The notes: generated from the letters alone by a model not told the origin. 64,000 bases of DNA from JAPLST01 sp964397565 (GCA_964397565.1 CAYNJC010000009.1:1-64000), one strand, 5' to 3'. Counted from the first letter of the stretch, positions 33,800 to 43,054 are shown. A program made the numbers and translations.

Positions 33800-34252
33800 T
33801 CACCCCGTTCCGGCGACGCGTGCAATGGTGGTGTTGCAAAGCTGGTTGCTGGTGATAGTGAATGGTATCTTGGGTGCGGTGTGGGTGGGTGATTGCGGGA
33901 TGCAGCGGTGCCTCGAGGGGGCCGGGCATACCAGCCCAGGGCACCGCCCCGGTTAGCGACACGTTCCCTGCATTCCCGCCTTGTCGGGGCGGGGGCGATG
34001 AATGACGCATAGCGAATACCGCTTTTAGCGGCACTCCAAGCAGCCGAATACCGAACAAGGCTGCGGCAGCGGCAGTCACGCGCAGCCAACCCAACGCGAT
34101 TTTCAACAGGCGGCGCCGGATCCGGGTACTTACTGCAAAAATGTCGTGCCCTCAGCTTGCATGGCACCCAGCCCCACCCACGGCATATTGCTACACTCAA
34201 CTTTGATCGCCGCGAACGAATCTACTCAGCAGCACTACTCCACGCTGCTCTG
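33800..34252. other. Convergent intergenic region, about 450 bp
   Basis: Lies between the plus-strand LysM gene and the minus-strand flavodoxin gene. No ORF with coding character is visible. It contains short GC-rich hairpins (for example CCCGCCTTGTCGGGGCGGG near 33976-33994) and no recognisable regulatory element; half of a hairpin-family motif (AAAATGTCG) occurs at about 34137-34145. Confidence 0.5.
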
Positions 34253-34738
34253 CTACTTCGCCATGTGCGCGACCGCGGCGGTCAGTTTGGCAAGCATCTG
34301 CCCGTAGTTGCGACATTGGCGCACAGCGCGCTCGTCTGGCGCATTGATCGAGACCGGGCCGTAATGATCGCCGATCGCAACGCCCGGCACGACCATGCCA
34401 TGCACCAGCAAGGCCTGGACAATCGAGAGAATCGTCGTTTCATTGCCACCGCCGATGTTGGCCGATGAGCTGAAACCCCCGCCGACTTTGCCCGCCAGTT
34501 GTCCGTGGAATTTGACGGACTCATCCAGCAGTTTTTTGAGCGGTGCGGCCATGCTGCCGTAATAATCCGGCGAGCCCAGCACAATCGCGTGGTACCCCGA
34601 CAGACTGTCCACCGTGATCTGCTCAACCGGCTTGAGGTCTACGGTCGCGCCGGCTTCTTGCGCCCCACGCCCAATTTCCTGCGCCATGGCTTTCGTATTG
34701 CCGGTGCGACTATAATAACCAATCAGAATCGTACTCAT
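34253..34738 (-). CDS. Flavodoxin / NAD(P)H:quinone oxidoreductase-like protein
   Basis: 161 residues starting MSTILIGYYSRTGNTKAMAQ, with the FMN phosphate-binding loop SRTGNT (residues 10-15), LGSPDYYGSMA and GGGFSSSANIGGGNETT, as in WrbA/flavodoxin-like quinone reductases. The reading frame stays open far upstream, but this ATG gives the canonical N-terminus and starts 2 bp after the stop of the polysaccharide deacetylase gene. Electron partner unknown. Confidence 0.85.
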   Translation of the reverse strand: MSTILIGYYSRTGNTKAMAQEIGRGAQEAGATVDLKPVEQITVDSLSGYHAIVLGSPDYYGSMAAPLKKLLDESVKFHGQLAGKVGGGFSSSANIGGGNETTILSIVQALLVHGMVVPGVAIGDHYGPVSINAPDERAVRQCRNYGQMLAKLTAAVAHMAK

Positions 34739-34740
34739 GT

Positions 34741-35946
34741 CTATCTCCCGGGTGATGCTAAAAGAACAAGCGGGCGGCGCGGCGCCGCCACGGTTGCCGC
34801 CGCGGCCGGCGGTGGCGGACCGGCAACGGCACTTTGCTGAAACAACCAGGCATACGCGTAATGATTCGAGTGCGCATCCCAGGCATGCACCTGGGCCGTG
34901 TACAAATTCGGCTTGAGCGGCGCCGGCACGGCGCAGACAATCACACCGCGCACCGGATCGTACGCGCTGTCCGTCCAGCGCCAATTCCATTTCATGCGGA
35001 CACGCGCCAACGGCAGCAACGTGCCAGGCGGCACCCGCACCACAATATTCGTGATGGCGCCGGACACGATGGCACCGTCGCGCGGTGACGACGCCATCAC
35101 TGGCAAGGCCTGCATGGTCAGCAACGCCTCCAGGTCGGCCACTTTCGTCCATGGCGCAATAATGAACCGCCCAAGCTGGTGGAGCGGGGTGGCGCGCGTG
35201 TTGATCATCGGATTGACCGTCACGGCCGTGGCATACGGCACGAACTGCACGCGCGCGATTACCGTGGTGTTGTAATAGCCGTACGGATAGCAGAAATGGT
35301 GCACGGGCGCGGCCGCGCAATCGGCCAGCAGGCGCTGCGCATCGTTGATCTCGCGCGTCTGACGCCGCGCGTACGCCGCGGCGTCCTCGTGTGCAAATGG
35401 CCGCGCCAGGTCGCTGTGCGTCGCCGAGTGGCAACCGATCGCATGGCCGCGCTGCGCCAAGTCGCGCAGCTGGGTCCAGGTCATGTAGTCCGGCGTGCCG
35501 ATGACCGAAGTATAGGCGAAGAAAGTCGCGCGCATGCCAAACTCTTCCAAAATCGGCGCAGCAATCTCATATTGGTCGCGCCACGCATCATCAAAGGTGA
35601 TGACCACGATTTTCTCCGGCAGCGGCGTGCCGCAGCACACCGCCGTATACCACTCATCCAAACTGATCGCCTTGTAATGATTGGTATGCAGATACTGCAT
35701 GTGCTGGCGGAACAGCGCCGGGCTGACCTTCATGTGACTGTTAGGCCCGGATGTAACGCGATGATACGCCAGAATTGGCAGGCGCGCGGGTGCGACATTG
35801 CTGGCGGTCGCCAACAGCGTCGCAGGCCGGCGCACCGTCGGCGCCACCGCCACGTCGCGCGTGCACGCTGGCAGCAGCAACACCGCGACAACGGCGTGCC
35901 AGATGCAGAGCTGCAAGCGGCGTTTCTGGGTGTGTGTTCTGAACAT
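34741..35946 (-). CDS. Polysaccharide deacetylase lipoprotein (NodB fold, CE4)
   Basis: 401 residues. Lipoprotein-type signal (AVVAVLLLPAC, Cys near 28). The NodB domain (about 55-260) has ITFDDAWRDQ (catalytic Asp pair), RATFFAYTSV, and HSATH (metal His-x3-His), as in enzymes that remove N- or O-acetyl groups from cell-wall or exported polysaccharides. The last 120 residues are a beta-rich Ig-like domain with a Ala-rich end. A TATAAT preceded by TTTTGC lies 8 bp before the ATG, giving a near-leaderless mRNA. Confidence 0.87.
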   Translation of the reverse strand: MFRTHTQKRRLQLCIWHAVVAVLLLPACTRDVAVAPTVRRPATLLATASNVAPARLPILAYHRVTSGPNSHMKVSPALFRQHMQYLHTNHYKAISLDEWYTAVCCGTPLPEKIVVITFDDAWRDQYEIAAPILEEFGMRATFFAYTSVIGTPDYMTWTQLRDLAQRGHAIGCHSATHSDLARPFAHEDAAAYARRQTREINDAQRLLADCAAAPVHHFCYPYGYYNTTVIARVQFVPYATAVTVNPMINTRATPLHQLGRFIIAPWTKVADLEALLTMQALPVMASSPRDGAIVSGAITNIVVRVPPGTLLPLARVRMKWNWRWTDSAYDPVRGVIVCAVPAPLKPNLYTAQVHAWDAHSNHYAYAWLFQQSAVAGPPPPAAAATVAAPRRPLVLLASPGR

Positions 35947-35954
35947 TGTTGGTT

Positions 35955-35960
35955 ATTATA
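35955..35960 (-). promoter_or_regulatory. Extended -10 immediately before the polysaccharide deacetylase start
   Basis: TTTTGC-TATAAT-AACCAACA-ATG on the minus strand. The -10 ends 8 bp from the start codon at 35946, so transcription would begin at or within a few bases of the ATG. The -35 region is weak. Confidence 0.5.
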
Positions 35961-35990
35961 GCAAAATCGCGCGCGTGGGGCTCACTGCAT

Positions 35991-36047
35991 TGTAGCCGCC
36001 CGCGGCGAGGGCGGCGGCTCTGCCGCGGTCAACGCCCGCGGCCACAA
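35991..36047. repeat. GC-rich palindrome family, copy 2
   Basis: TGTAGCCGCCCGCGGCGAGG on the left pairs with GCCCGCGGCCACAA on the right, around a GGCGGCTCTGCCGC centre. It lies between divergent or tandem minus-strand genes, with no ORF. Confidence 0.65.
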
Positions 36048-36066
36048 GCAACGCTGCATTATAGCC

Positions 36067-37326
36067 CTACAACTCGCCGAACAGTTCTGGCTGCTCGGCC
36101 AGCGTCGGCCGCGCCGTGCGGCCGGGCACACCCAACAGCAGTTGCGCGCGGATCGCCGCCGATGTCGTGCTCAGCCCGGTCAGCTTGCGCCCGCCGCAGG
36201 TGATGAAGTGGCGCGCGCGCTTCATGACCACGCCGAGCTTGTCCAAGTCCTCGACGCGTAGCGCCGCTTGGCTGCGCGACGCGACAATCCGTTTGGCCGA
36301 GCGCATGCCCACGCCCGGCACACGCAGCAACGTCTCATACTCCGCGCGGTTGATCTCGACCGGAAATTGTTCGAGATGCCGCAAGGCCCAGGCACACTTC
36401 GGATCTAGCTCGCGATCCAGATTTGGCTCCGCCGCATCGAGCACGTCCGCCGCCGTAAAGCCATAATAGCGCACCAGCCAGTCGGCTTGATACAGCCGAT
36501 GCTCGCGCAGCATGTCCGGCGCCGGCGCCCACGGCAACCGCGCGTCATCATTGACCGGCACATAGGCCGAGTAGTACACGCGTTTCAGATGATAGGTCTG
36601 ATACAAGCGTTCCGCCAGCAACAAAATCCGGTCGTCATTTTCGGGACTGGCGCTGACAATCAATTGCGTGCTTTGCCCGGCCGGCGCGAAGAGGGGTGCG
36701 CGCTTGAGCGTCTTGCGCTCATCGCGGTTGGCCGTGATGTTGTGCGCGATCTGCTGCATCGGCCCGAGAATACTGGCACGCGCCTTGTCGGGCGCAAGCC
36801 GGCGCAAGGATACCTCGCTCGGCAGCTCGATGTTGACGCTGATGCGGTCGGCGTAAAAGCCCGCGCGCCGGATCAACTCGGGGTCCGCCCCGGGAATTGC
36901 CTTCACATGGATGTAGCCGCGGAACGCCTCCTCGCGCCGCAGGCGCCGCACCACCTCGAGCATGCGCTCCATCGTATAATTCGGACTGCGCTCGACCCCC
37001 GAACTTAAAAATAAGCCCTCAATATAATTGCGCCGGTAAAACTGCACCGTCAGGTCCACCACTTCCTCGACCGTGAACGCTGCACGCGGCACATTGTTGC
37101 TGCAGCGATTGGCGCAATAGGCGCAATCGTACACGCAGCGATTGGTCAATAACAGTTTGAGCAATGAAATGCAACGCCCATCATCCGACCAACTGTGGCA
37201 ACAGCCCGCGGGTGTCGCGGCGCCCAGCCCGCCGCCCGCGTTGCGCCGACGGCTCCCGCTCGAGGCGCACGAGACGTCATACTTCGCCGCCGCCGACAAG
37301 ACCGCCAGTTTTTCCGCAACGCTCAT
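36067..37326 (-). CDS. Putative DNA modification/repair radical SAM protein with helix-hairpin-helix
   Basis: 419 residues. The start at 37326 overlaps the aminotransferase stop by 4 bp (ATGA). The radical-SAM cluster motif is CVYDCAYC (about 69-76, Cx3Cx2C) with further Cys in CANRCSNN; a helix-hairpin-helix near the C-terminus (LLRVPGVGMRSAKRIV) suggests DNA binding. This matches the family usually called putative DNA modification/repair radical SAM protein, normally paired with a uracil-DNA-glycosylase-like partner, which is not present here. The reaction is unknown. Confidence 0.85.
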   Translation of the reverse strand: MSVAEKLAVLSAAAKYDVSCASSGSRRRNAGGGLGAATPAGCCHSWSDDGRCISLLKLLLTNRCVYDCAYCANRCSNNVPRAAFTVEEVVDLTVQFYRRNYIEGLFLSSGVERSPNYTMERMLEVVRRLRREEAFRGYIHVKAIPGADPELIRRAGFYADRISVNIELPSEVSLRRLAPDKARASILGPMQQIAHNITANRDERKTLKRAPLFAPAGQSTQLIVSASPENDDRILLLAERLYQTYHLKRVYYSAYVPVNDDARLPWAPAPDMLREHRLYQADWLVRYYGFTAADVLDAAEPNLDRELDPKCAWALRHLEQFPVEINRAEYETLLRVPGVGMRSAKRIVASRSQAALRVEDLDKLGVVMKRARHFITCGGRKLTGLSTTSAAIRAQLLLGVPGRTARPTLAEQPELFGEL

Positions 37327-38426
37327 GTGACCGCGGTCAGCACCGTCTCCGCCACGTAGCGCAGTTGCTCGTCCGTCAATTCCGGATAAATCGGCAAGGC
37401 CAGCGTCTCGCAGGCCGCCCGCTCCGCCTCCGGAAACGCGCCCGGCCGGCAGCCCAGGTACGCAAAACACTTCTGCTGATGCAGCGCCACCGGATAATAC
37501 ACTTCGCTGCCAATCGTCGCCGCCTTCAGGGCCGCCAGCACCTTGTCGCGCTGCGGCACGCGAATGACATATTGATTGTAAATCATGTAGCAGTCCGGGC
37601 GCACCGTCGGCGTGACAATTGCCGGGCATCTGGCAAAGGCGGCATTATACTTCGCCGCGTTCTTGCGCCGGCCTTCATGCCAGGCGTTGAGATATTTCAG
37701 TTTCACGCGCAGCACGGCTGCTTGCAGCGCATCCAGCCGGAAATTGCCGCCAATCAATGCGTGGTAATATTTCGGCTCCATGCCGTGCATGCGCAGCTGC
37801 TTCATTTTTTCACACAGGGCCGCATCCGACGTGGTGACCAAGCCGCCATCGCCCGCGCCGCCAAGATTCTTCGAGGGGAAGAATGAGAAGCAACCGACTG
37901 TGCCCAGTGTGCCGGCCTGTTTGTCTTTGTAACGCGCGCCAATCGCCTGGGCCGCGTCCTCGATCACAAACAACTGGTGCTTACGCGCCAAGGCCAGCAG
38001 CGGATCCATGTCCACGCATTGGCCGTACAAATGCACCGGCATGATCGCCTTGGTGCGCGGCGTGATTGCCGCCGCAATCTTGCTGACATCCATATTGTAC
38101 GTGTCCGGCACGATGTCGACAAAGACCGGCGTCGCGCCCAGCCGCGCCACCGAGCCGGCCGTCGCAAAAAACGTGTAGGGCGTGGTGATCACTTCATCGC
38201 CCGGGCCGATGCCGAGGGCCATCAAGGCCAGCAGCAGGGCGTCCGTGCCGGACGAGACGCCCACGGCATGCGGCGCGCCAATGTATGCCGCGCATTCTTG
38301 TTCGAACGCGGCCACTTGCGGCCCCAGAATGAAATATTGCGACTCAAACACCTCGCTGACGGCCGCCATGATTTCGGCGCGCATCGGCGCGAACTGCGCT
38401 TTTAGATCAAGAAGGGGAACATTCAT
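37323..38426 (-). CDS. DegT/DnrJ/EryC1/StrS family sugar aminotransferase
   Basis: PLP-dependent transamination of a nucleotide-linked keto-sugar, feeding lipopolysaccharide, capsule or glycan synthesis. 367 residues with SSGTDALLLAL, IEDAAQAIGA, the PLP lysine in FFPSKNLGGAGDGG and a conserved RLDALQAA segment. The sugar substrate cannot be assigned. A TATGCT -10-like element lies 5-6 bp before the ATG. Coupling with the radical SAM gene by an ATGA overlap is translational; a functional link is not evident. Confidence 0.88.
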   Translation of the reverse strand: MNVPLLDLKAQFAPMRAEIMAAVSEVFESQYFILGPQVAAFEQECAAYIGAPHAVGVSSGTDALLLALMALGIGPGDEVITTPYTFFATAGSVARLGATPVFVDIVPDTYNMDVSKIAAAITPRTKAIMPVHLYGQCVDMDPLLALARKHQLFVIEDAAQAIGARYKDKQAGTLGTVGCFSFFPSKNLGGAGDGGLVTTSDAALCEKMKQLRMHGMEPKYYHALIGGNFRLDALQAAVLRVKLKYLNAWHEGRRKNAAKYNAAFARCPAIVTPTVRPDCYMIYNQYVIRVPQRDKVLAALKAATIGSEVYYPVALHQQKCFAYLGCRPGAFPEAERAACETLALPIYPELTDEQLRYVAETVLTAVT

Positions 38427-38552
38427 GGAATAGCATACAAAATTATGGGTGAAAGGTCAAGGGCAGGAGAAGTTTTCAGTTTTCGGTTTTCGGTTTCAGT
38501 ATTGACGCACTAACGGTTCAACGTTCGATGTTGAATGTTCAGTGTTGAAGAA
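38427..38552. repeat. Intergenic repeat of TTTTCGG and GTTCGATGTTGAATG words
   Basis: TTTTCAGTTTTCGGTTTTCG (about 38471-38492) recalls the tandem repeats at 13402-13443, and CAACGTTCGATGTTGAATGT (38519-38538) recalls 30750-30800. No gene is visible. Confidence 0.6.
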
Positions 38553-39137
38553 TCAATGGTCGCAGGGCCAGGGCGCGACGCCGCGGCGCAGGCAGACCGG
38601 CGGATTAACGGTAAGATCCACCATCGTCGAATCGCCGCGCAGCGCCGTTGGGCCGGCATCAAGCACATACGCGGCGTGCGCTGCCACATTCGATGTTGCC
38701 GCGGCATCATACGGGCTGGGCTCGCCGCTCAGATTTGCACTGGTGGCGACAACCGGCACGCCACACGCCCGCAGGAACGCCTGCGCCACTGGATCACTCG
38801 GAAAGCGGAACCCCGTCTTGACGCCGGCCACGTCGAGCAGAAACGTGATCGGCCCGGGCCAGTGCGATTGCAATCGACACAAAATGTCGATTGTAATCGT
38901 CCCGGCCAGTCGATTGAACATGGCCCAGTCGCCAATGTGGTAGGCAAACGGTTTGTCGGCCGGGCGTTGTTTGGCGGCGTAGATGCGTTCAACGGCGGCG
39001 GGATTATCGGCGCGCGCGCCAATGCCGTAGCAGGTTTCGGTTGGGAAAATGACCAGCTCGCCGTGCAGCAGGGCGGCAACCGCCGGCTGCAACACGGTCG
39101 GCAGGTCAGCCGCCGGTGCTATGACCAGCGGGTTCAT
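38553..39137 (-). CDS. tsaC: L-threonylcarbamoyladenylate synthase (TsaC/Sua5/YrdC)
   Basis: First enzyme of the t6A tRNA modification pathway: condenses threonine, bicarbonate and ATP. 194 residues with FPTETCYGIGA, WPGPITFLLD and VVATSANLSGEPSP, all characteristic. It overlaps the stop of the PEP-CTERM gene by 4 bp (ATGA). An imperfect 15-bp inverted repeat (38865-38899) lies inside the coding sequence, encoding TITIDILCRL just ahead of the WPGP motif; the frame is intact and length normal, so function is probably retained. Confidence 0.92.
   Translation of the reverse strand: MNPLVIAPAADLPTVLQPAVAALLHGELVIFPTETCYGIGARADNPAAVERIYAAKQRPADKPFAYHIGDWAMFNRLAGTITIDILCRLQSHWPGPITFLLDVAGVKTGFRFPSDPVAQAFLRACGVPVVATSANLSGEPSPYDAAATSNVAAHAAYVLDAGPTALRGDSTMVDLTVNPPVCLRRGVAPWPCDH
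38865..38899. repeat. Hairpin family copy 5, inside tsaC
   Basis: CGATTGCAATCGACA, loop CAAAA, TGTCGATTGTAATCG: 14 of 15 stem pairs with the same 5-nt loop as the intergenic copies. It is within the tsaC reading frame. Confidence 0.65.
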
Positions 39138-41164
39138 CCGCGCCGGTGGCGGCGGGCGGCACAGAGCCAGACGAGCACCAACGGCACCAGGCCAGTCAGC
39201 AGTTGCAGCGGTTCGGGCACCACCCGGAACTCGAACGCGAAATCATAGGGAATGCCGGCATAGATGGACCAGTTGGTCACGCCGAATGCTGCGCTGCGCC
39301 ACACGCCCGTGCAGAGCGAAACATCCGCTGAGCGCATGGCCCAATACGTCCACGGCATGTCCGCAGAGATCTCGGCCTGCACCGTCATCCAATAATGCTG
39401 GCCGGTGACCGGCACGAAAGGCGTCGCCAGCTCCGCCCAGCACTCATAGAAGAGGCCCAAGTCAATCTTTGACCAGTACACATTCGAGCCGTCGATGTGC
39501 CACGCGCTGATTTCATTGGTGGGCACGCATAGGGCCGGATCATGGTCATAGAGGTAGATGTTCCACGCCTGCGGTTTCACAAAAGCATAGCGCGCATCCC
39601 ACCAGCGCAGATACTGAATGGGATCGGCCAGGGGCACGCCAAAGAGAAAATCGTCAGCACAGCGCGCCTCCATGCCGGACGGATTGGTGACGAGGGTGGA
39701 AACAACGCCATTGTTCAGGTTCGGTTCTTGCGTCCAGACCGGCAGGCCGGGGCACTCGCGATAGGTCATGCTGAACAACTGGGCCTGATTGGAAAGCGAC
39801 GGATTCGCCAGCGAAACAGCGGCGACTTGGGTGGTCTGAACCATCTCCAACGGGGTGCCATCCGGGCAACTGACGATGACGGTGAAACTCGTCGCGGCAC
39901 CGTCCGCCAGCGTGACCGACGGCGGCAACGGCTCGATGGGCCATGCGCCGAGGGCGGTCAGGCTGAAGGTGTCCAACGCGCCGGTGGTGTTGGTCAGCGT
40001 GAGCGCATGCGCCACCGTGGCGCCGGGGACGACCCGCTGCCATGAGAGCGGCGGCACGAGCAAACCGGGATCCGCAAGGAGCTCAAATGCGCAGTCAGAG
40101 AATGCCGTCCAGTTCGAAATACCGATGAAGGCAAACTGCAGCGCGCCGGTGGACAGTCGCACGGGCTGCGGCGTCATCAGCCAGAAGCTCTGCGGCGGAA
40201 AACCAAGGCAAGGCTGAAATGTGATCCAGAAATGCTGGCCGGTCGGCACATAGAACGCCGACGGCAGTTCCGCCCAGTACGAGCGGGTGTCCGCGCTGAA
40301 AGCATTGGTGGCCTCATGACATTGGTCGGCCGGAATATTGAGCCATTGCCAGAGCACGGTGCCGGGCGCGTTGGAGACGGTGTCGTGATCATACAGGTAG
40401 ATATTCCAAGCATAAATGCCGGTCGCGGACGAATTCACGTTGAGCCACCACTGCATGTACTTGATCGGCTTGGTGGGCGTGTCGAACCGCACGTCATCCG
40501 CCATGCGCGCCTCAAAGGGAACATTGGTGGCGAGCTGCGCGGCATAGCCAAAGCCGCCCACGTCGGGCAATTGCGACCAGAGCGGCAGGCCGGGCGCCGC
40601 GGCATAGCCGGCGACACGCAGATAGTCCAGATGGCAATCATTGCCAAACATCGAGGTGAACTGGAAGGCAATGAACACCAGGTCTTGATTCTGCGCCATG
40701 GGCGGCAGCAGCAACGTTTGGCGCTGCCACTGATTGGCGGCGCCCGGGCGGGTGACGGTGGTGACGTCAACCCAGTCGGCGCCATTGGTCGAGACTTGCA
40801 CGGTAACGGCGTCCAGATTGCTTGCATACTCAGTGTCGTGCGTCCAAGCGAAATCGGCGATGACGCGGTTGAACCCGCGCGTGGAGAAGGCCGCCTTGCG
40901 CGCAAGGCGGATTTGCTGACCGACGCCAGCGGTGTAAGAGTTGAAGCGCACGAAGTACGAACCTTCATACGGTGAAAAACCGGCCGGGTGCGCGCTGCTG
41001 CTCACAAAGTCAATGCTGGCAGCCGTACCCGCCACGAGTTGGGTAGTCCAGTCGGCCGGCAGCGTGCTGCTGTTGAAGCCTTCGCTGAAAATCATGGCAG
41101 CGCCACTGCGCGAACTCCACATCATCCCTGCCACAAGGGCTGCACAAAGAACACGTGTTTTCAT
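39134..41164 (-). CDS. Secreted beta-sandwich protein with PEP-CTERM tail
   Basis: 676 residues. Signal peptide (MKTRVLCAALVAGMMWSSRS...AA, about 1-23). The mature part begins with a jelly-roll type module (FSEGFNSSTLPADW, VTVQVSTNGADW) typical of choice-of-anchor domains, and two related 150-residue modules follow (each with LPVWTQ/LPLWSQ, ADDVRF/ADDFLF, IKYMQWW/IQYLRWW, AWNIYLYDHD, GQHFWIT/GQHYWMT), showing internal duplication. The end RVVPEPLQLL, a hydrophobic segment and RRHRRG is a PEP-CTERM sorting signal. AAGGAG precedes the start and a strong promoter is predicted at 41239-41267. No enzymatic motif. Confidence 0.8.
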   Translation of the reverse strand: MKTRVLCAALVAGMMWSSRSGAAMIFSEGFNSSTLPADWTTQLVAGTAASIDFVSSSAHPAGFSPYEGSYFVRFNSYTAGVGQQIRLARKAAFSTRGFNRVIADFAWTHDTEYASNLDAVTVQVSTNGADWVDVTTVTRPGAANQWQRQTLLLPPMAQNQDLVFIAFQFTSMFGNDCHLDYLRVAGYAAAPGLPLWSQLPDVGGFGYAAQLATNVPFEARMADDVRFDTPTKPIKYMQWWLNVNSSATGIYAWNIYLYDHDTVSNAPGTVLWQWLNIPADQCHEATNAFSADTRSYWAELPSAFYVPTGQHFWITFQPCLGFPPQSFWLMTPQPVRLSTGALQFAFIGISNWTAFSDCAFELLADPGLLVPPLSWQRVVPGATVAHALTLTNTTGALDTFSLTALGAWPIEPLPPSVTLADGAATSFTVIVSCPDGTPLEMVQTTQVAAVSLANPSLSNQAQLFSMTYRECPGLPVWTQEPNLNNGVVSTLVTNPSGMEARCADDFLFGVPLADPIQYLRWWDARYAFVKPQAWNIYLYDHDPALCVPTNEISAWHIDGSNVYWSKIDLGLFYECWAELATPFVPVTGQHYWMTVQAEISADMPWTYWAMRSADVSLCTGVWRSAAFGVTNWSIYAGIPYDFAFEFRVVPEPLQLLTGLVPLVLVWLCAARRHRRG

Positions 41165-41238
41165 AGCCGGCTCCTTAATTCTGTGCCAAATCGTTGATAG
41201 GGGCGGTCAGCGTTTCTTGCTGAACAATCTATAGGTTA

Positions 41239-41267
41239 ACTATACGCTTTTACAGGAATGCTGTCAA
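41239..41267 (-). promoter_or_regulatory. Promoter of the PEP-CTERM gene
   Basis: On the minus strand TTGACA (41267-41262), 17-bp spacer, TATAGT (41244-41239). Leader of about 70 nt to the ATG at 41164. Confidence 0.7.
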
Positions 41268-41528
41268 TATACCGCCATGCCCGGTTTGACGGCGGATCAC
41301 CCTTTTCATTGAAATTCCGATATAAGCCAAAGCCCCAATATGGCGTGACTATCCGGCAGCGTCTGGCTGTAGGAACGTCCCCTGCTTTGAGTCCCGCCAT
41401 GGGCGCGGATCAGGTACGTTGCATGTGACGCGGCGCGGAGTGCCGCGACCGCAGGCAGGTGTGGCAGCGTGTGGCAAATTGGCGTACCACTTCGTTATAT
41501 CGGAGTTTCAGTCATTTTCTTTTTTCGG

Positions 41529-41557
41529 TTGACATCCCGGCGTGGATTTGCGAGAAT
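41529..41557 (+). promoter_or_regulatory. Predicted purB promoter
   Basis: TTGACA (41529-41534), 17-bp spacer ending TGC, GAGAAT (41552-41557). The -10 matches 4 of 6 but has the TGC extension seen elsewhere. The leader is about 40 nt. Confidence 0.5.
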
Positions 41558-41605
41558 ATTCACTGATGTTTTACTGTTTCACACCCAACAGGCACGGCAC
41601 GATTC

Positions 41606-43054
41606 ATGGCGCCACCACACACTGAACGACCGGTCTACGAGAATCCCCTGGCAGAACGCTATGCCAGCGCGCGCATGGCCGCGCTGTTCGCGCCGCGCTA
41701 TCGCATTCAGTTGTGGCGGCGGATTTGGATCGCGCTGGCAGTGGCCCAACGCGCGCTGGGCCTGCCTGTGCGCGCCGCGCAGATCGCCGCGCTGCAGCAG
41801 CACGCCGAGGATGTCAACCTTGCTGTCGCGCGCCAGATCGAGCGCGAGGTGCGCCATGACGTCATGGCGCATGTCCTGGCGTTTGGCCGGCAGGCGCCGG
41901 CCGCGGCCGGCATTCTTCATCTGGGCGCGACCAGTTGCGATATCACCGACAACGCCGACTTGATGATCTATCGCGACGCGCTTGGCGTGATCAGCGACCG
42001 CCTGGCGGACGTCCTGCGCGCGCTGGCCGCCTTTGCCCACAAAGAGCGCGCCCACGCCTGCCTGGGCTACACCCATTTGCAGCCCGCCCAAGTGACGACC
42101 ATCGGCAAGCGCGCCAGCACTTGGCTGCAGGATTTCCAACTTGATTTTGAGCACATCCAGCAGGTGCGCGCAACGCTGAAGTTTCGCGGCCTCAAAGGCG
42201 CCACCGGCACGCAGGCCAGCTATCTCGAGTTGTTCCGCGGCGACGCGCGCAAGGTGCGCCAGCTCGAGCAGCGCGTCATGCGCGCCTGCGGTTTTACCAG
42301 TGTCTATGCCGTCTGCGGCCAGACCTATCCGCGCAAAGTGGACGCGCAGATTGTTGCCGCGCTGACCGGCGTGGCGCTGTCGGTCAGTAAAATGACCAAT
42401 GACATTCGCTATTTACAGAGCGTGGGTGAACTCGAGGAACCCTTTGGCGCGAAACAGATCGGCTCGTCGGCGATGGCCTACAAGCGCAATCCGATGCGCA
42501 GCGAACGCGCCGATTCGCTGGCGCGCCTATTGATTTCGCTCTGCAGCTCGCCGCAGATGACGGCCGCCACCCAGTTTCTCGAACGGACCCTGGACGACTC
42601 GGCCAATCGCCGGATCGTGATGCCCGAGGCATTTCTGGCCTGCGATGCAATTCTGTTGCTGGCGCGCGCCCTCGGCGGCGGTTTGACGGTCTATCCGCAG
42701 GTCGTCGCGCGGCGCGTGCGCGAGGCCCTGCCGTTCCTGGCGACCGAGGCCATCTTGATGCTGGCCACTGCGCAGGGCCGCAGCCGCCAAACGGTGCATG
42801 CGCGCATCCGCACCCACGCTATGGCCGCCACGCTGCAAGTGCGCGCGGGCGGCGCGAATGATTTGCTCGAACGCATCGCCGCCGATCCGGAGATCGGCCT
42901 CGACCTGCGCACGCTCCAGCGCGAGATGCGGCCGCAACGCTTTGTCGGATGCGCACCGGCGCAAGTAGCCGAGTATCTGGCCCATGACGTGCGCCCGCTG
43001 CTGCGGCGCTACCGGCGCGCCTTTCCCGACGACAACGCGCGCCTCAGCTACTGA
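41606..43054 (+). CDS. purB: Adenylosuccinate lyase
   Basis: Removes fumarate from SAICAR and adenylosuccinate in purine synthesis. 482 residues; key motifs are LGATSCDITDNAD, GYTHLQPAQ, KGATGT and the fumarase/lyase signature SSAMAYKRNPMRSE (about 290-303). Length and order fit the eukaryote-like PurB subtype (about 480 residues) rather than E. coli PurB. The next gene follows at 1 bp distance, so it is the head of an operon with the phosphatase and murJ. Confidence 0.93.
   Translation: MAPPHTERPVYENPLAERYASARMAALFAPRYRIQLWRRIWIALAVAQRALGLPVRAAQIAALQQHAEDVNLAVARQIEREVRHDVMAHVLAFGRQAPAAAGILHLGATSCDITDNADLMIYRDALGVISDRLADVLRALAAFAHKERAHACLGYTHLQPAQVTTIGKRASTWLQDFQLDFEHIQQVRATLKFRGLKGATGTQASYLELFRGDARKVRQLEQRVMRACGFTSVYAVCGQTYPRKVDAQIVAALTGVALSVSKMTNDIRYLQSVGELEEPFGAKQIGSSAMAYKRNPMRSERADSLARLLISLCSSPQMTAATQFLERTLDDSANRRIVMPEAFLACDAILLLARALGGGLTVYPQVVARRVREALPFLATEAILMLATAQGRSRQTVHARIRTHAMAATLQVRAGGANDLLERIAADPEIGLDLRTLQREMRPQRFVGCAPAQVAEYLAHDVRPLLRRYRRAFPDDNARLSY

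Larger units (their letters stand above)
41165..41605. other. Divergent intergenic region, about 440 bp
   Basis: Lies between the minus-strand PEP-CTERM gene and plus-strand purB. It holds the two promoters annotated separately and, between them, dispersed-repeat-like words (TTTGAGTCCCGCCATGGGCG near 41389-41408, related to the GGAGTCCCGCC element at 54469). No ORF is supported. Confidence 0.6.

Noticed and set aside
34136..34150. AAAATGTCG as a seventh hairpin family copy
   Set aside because: The left arm is missing; only half of the palindrome is present.
34739..35434. N-terminal extension of the flavodoxin frame
   Set aside because: Overlaps the polysaccharide deacetylase gene in another frame; the flavodoxin fold starts at the 34738 ATG.
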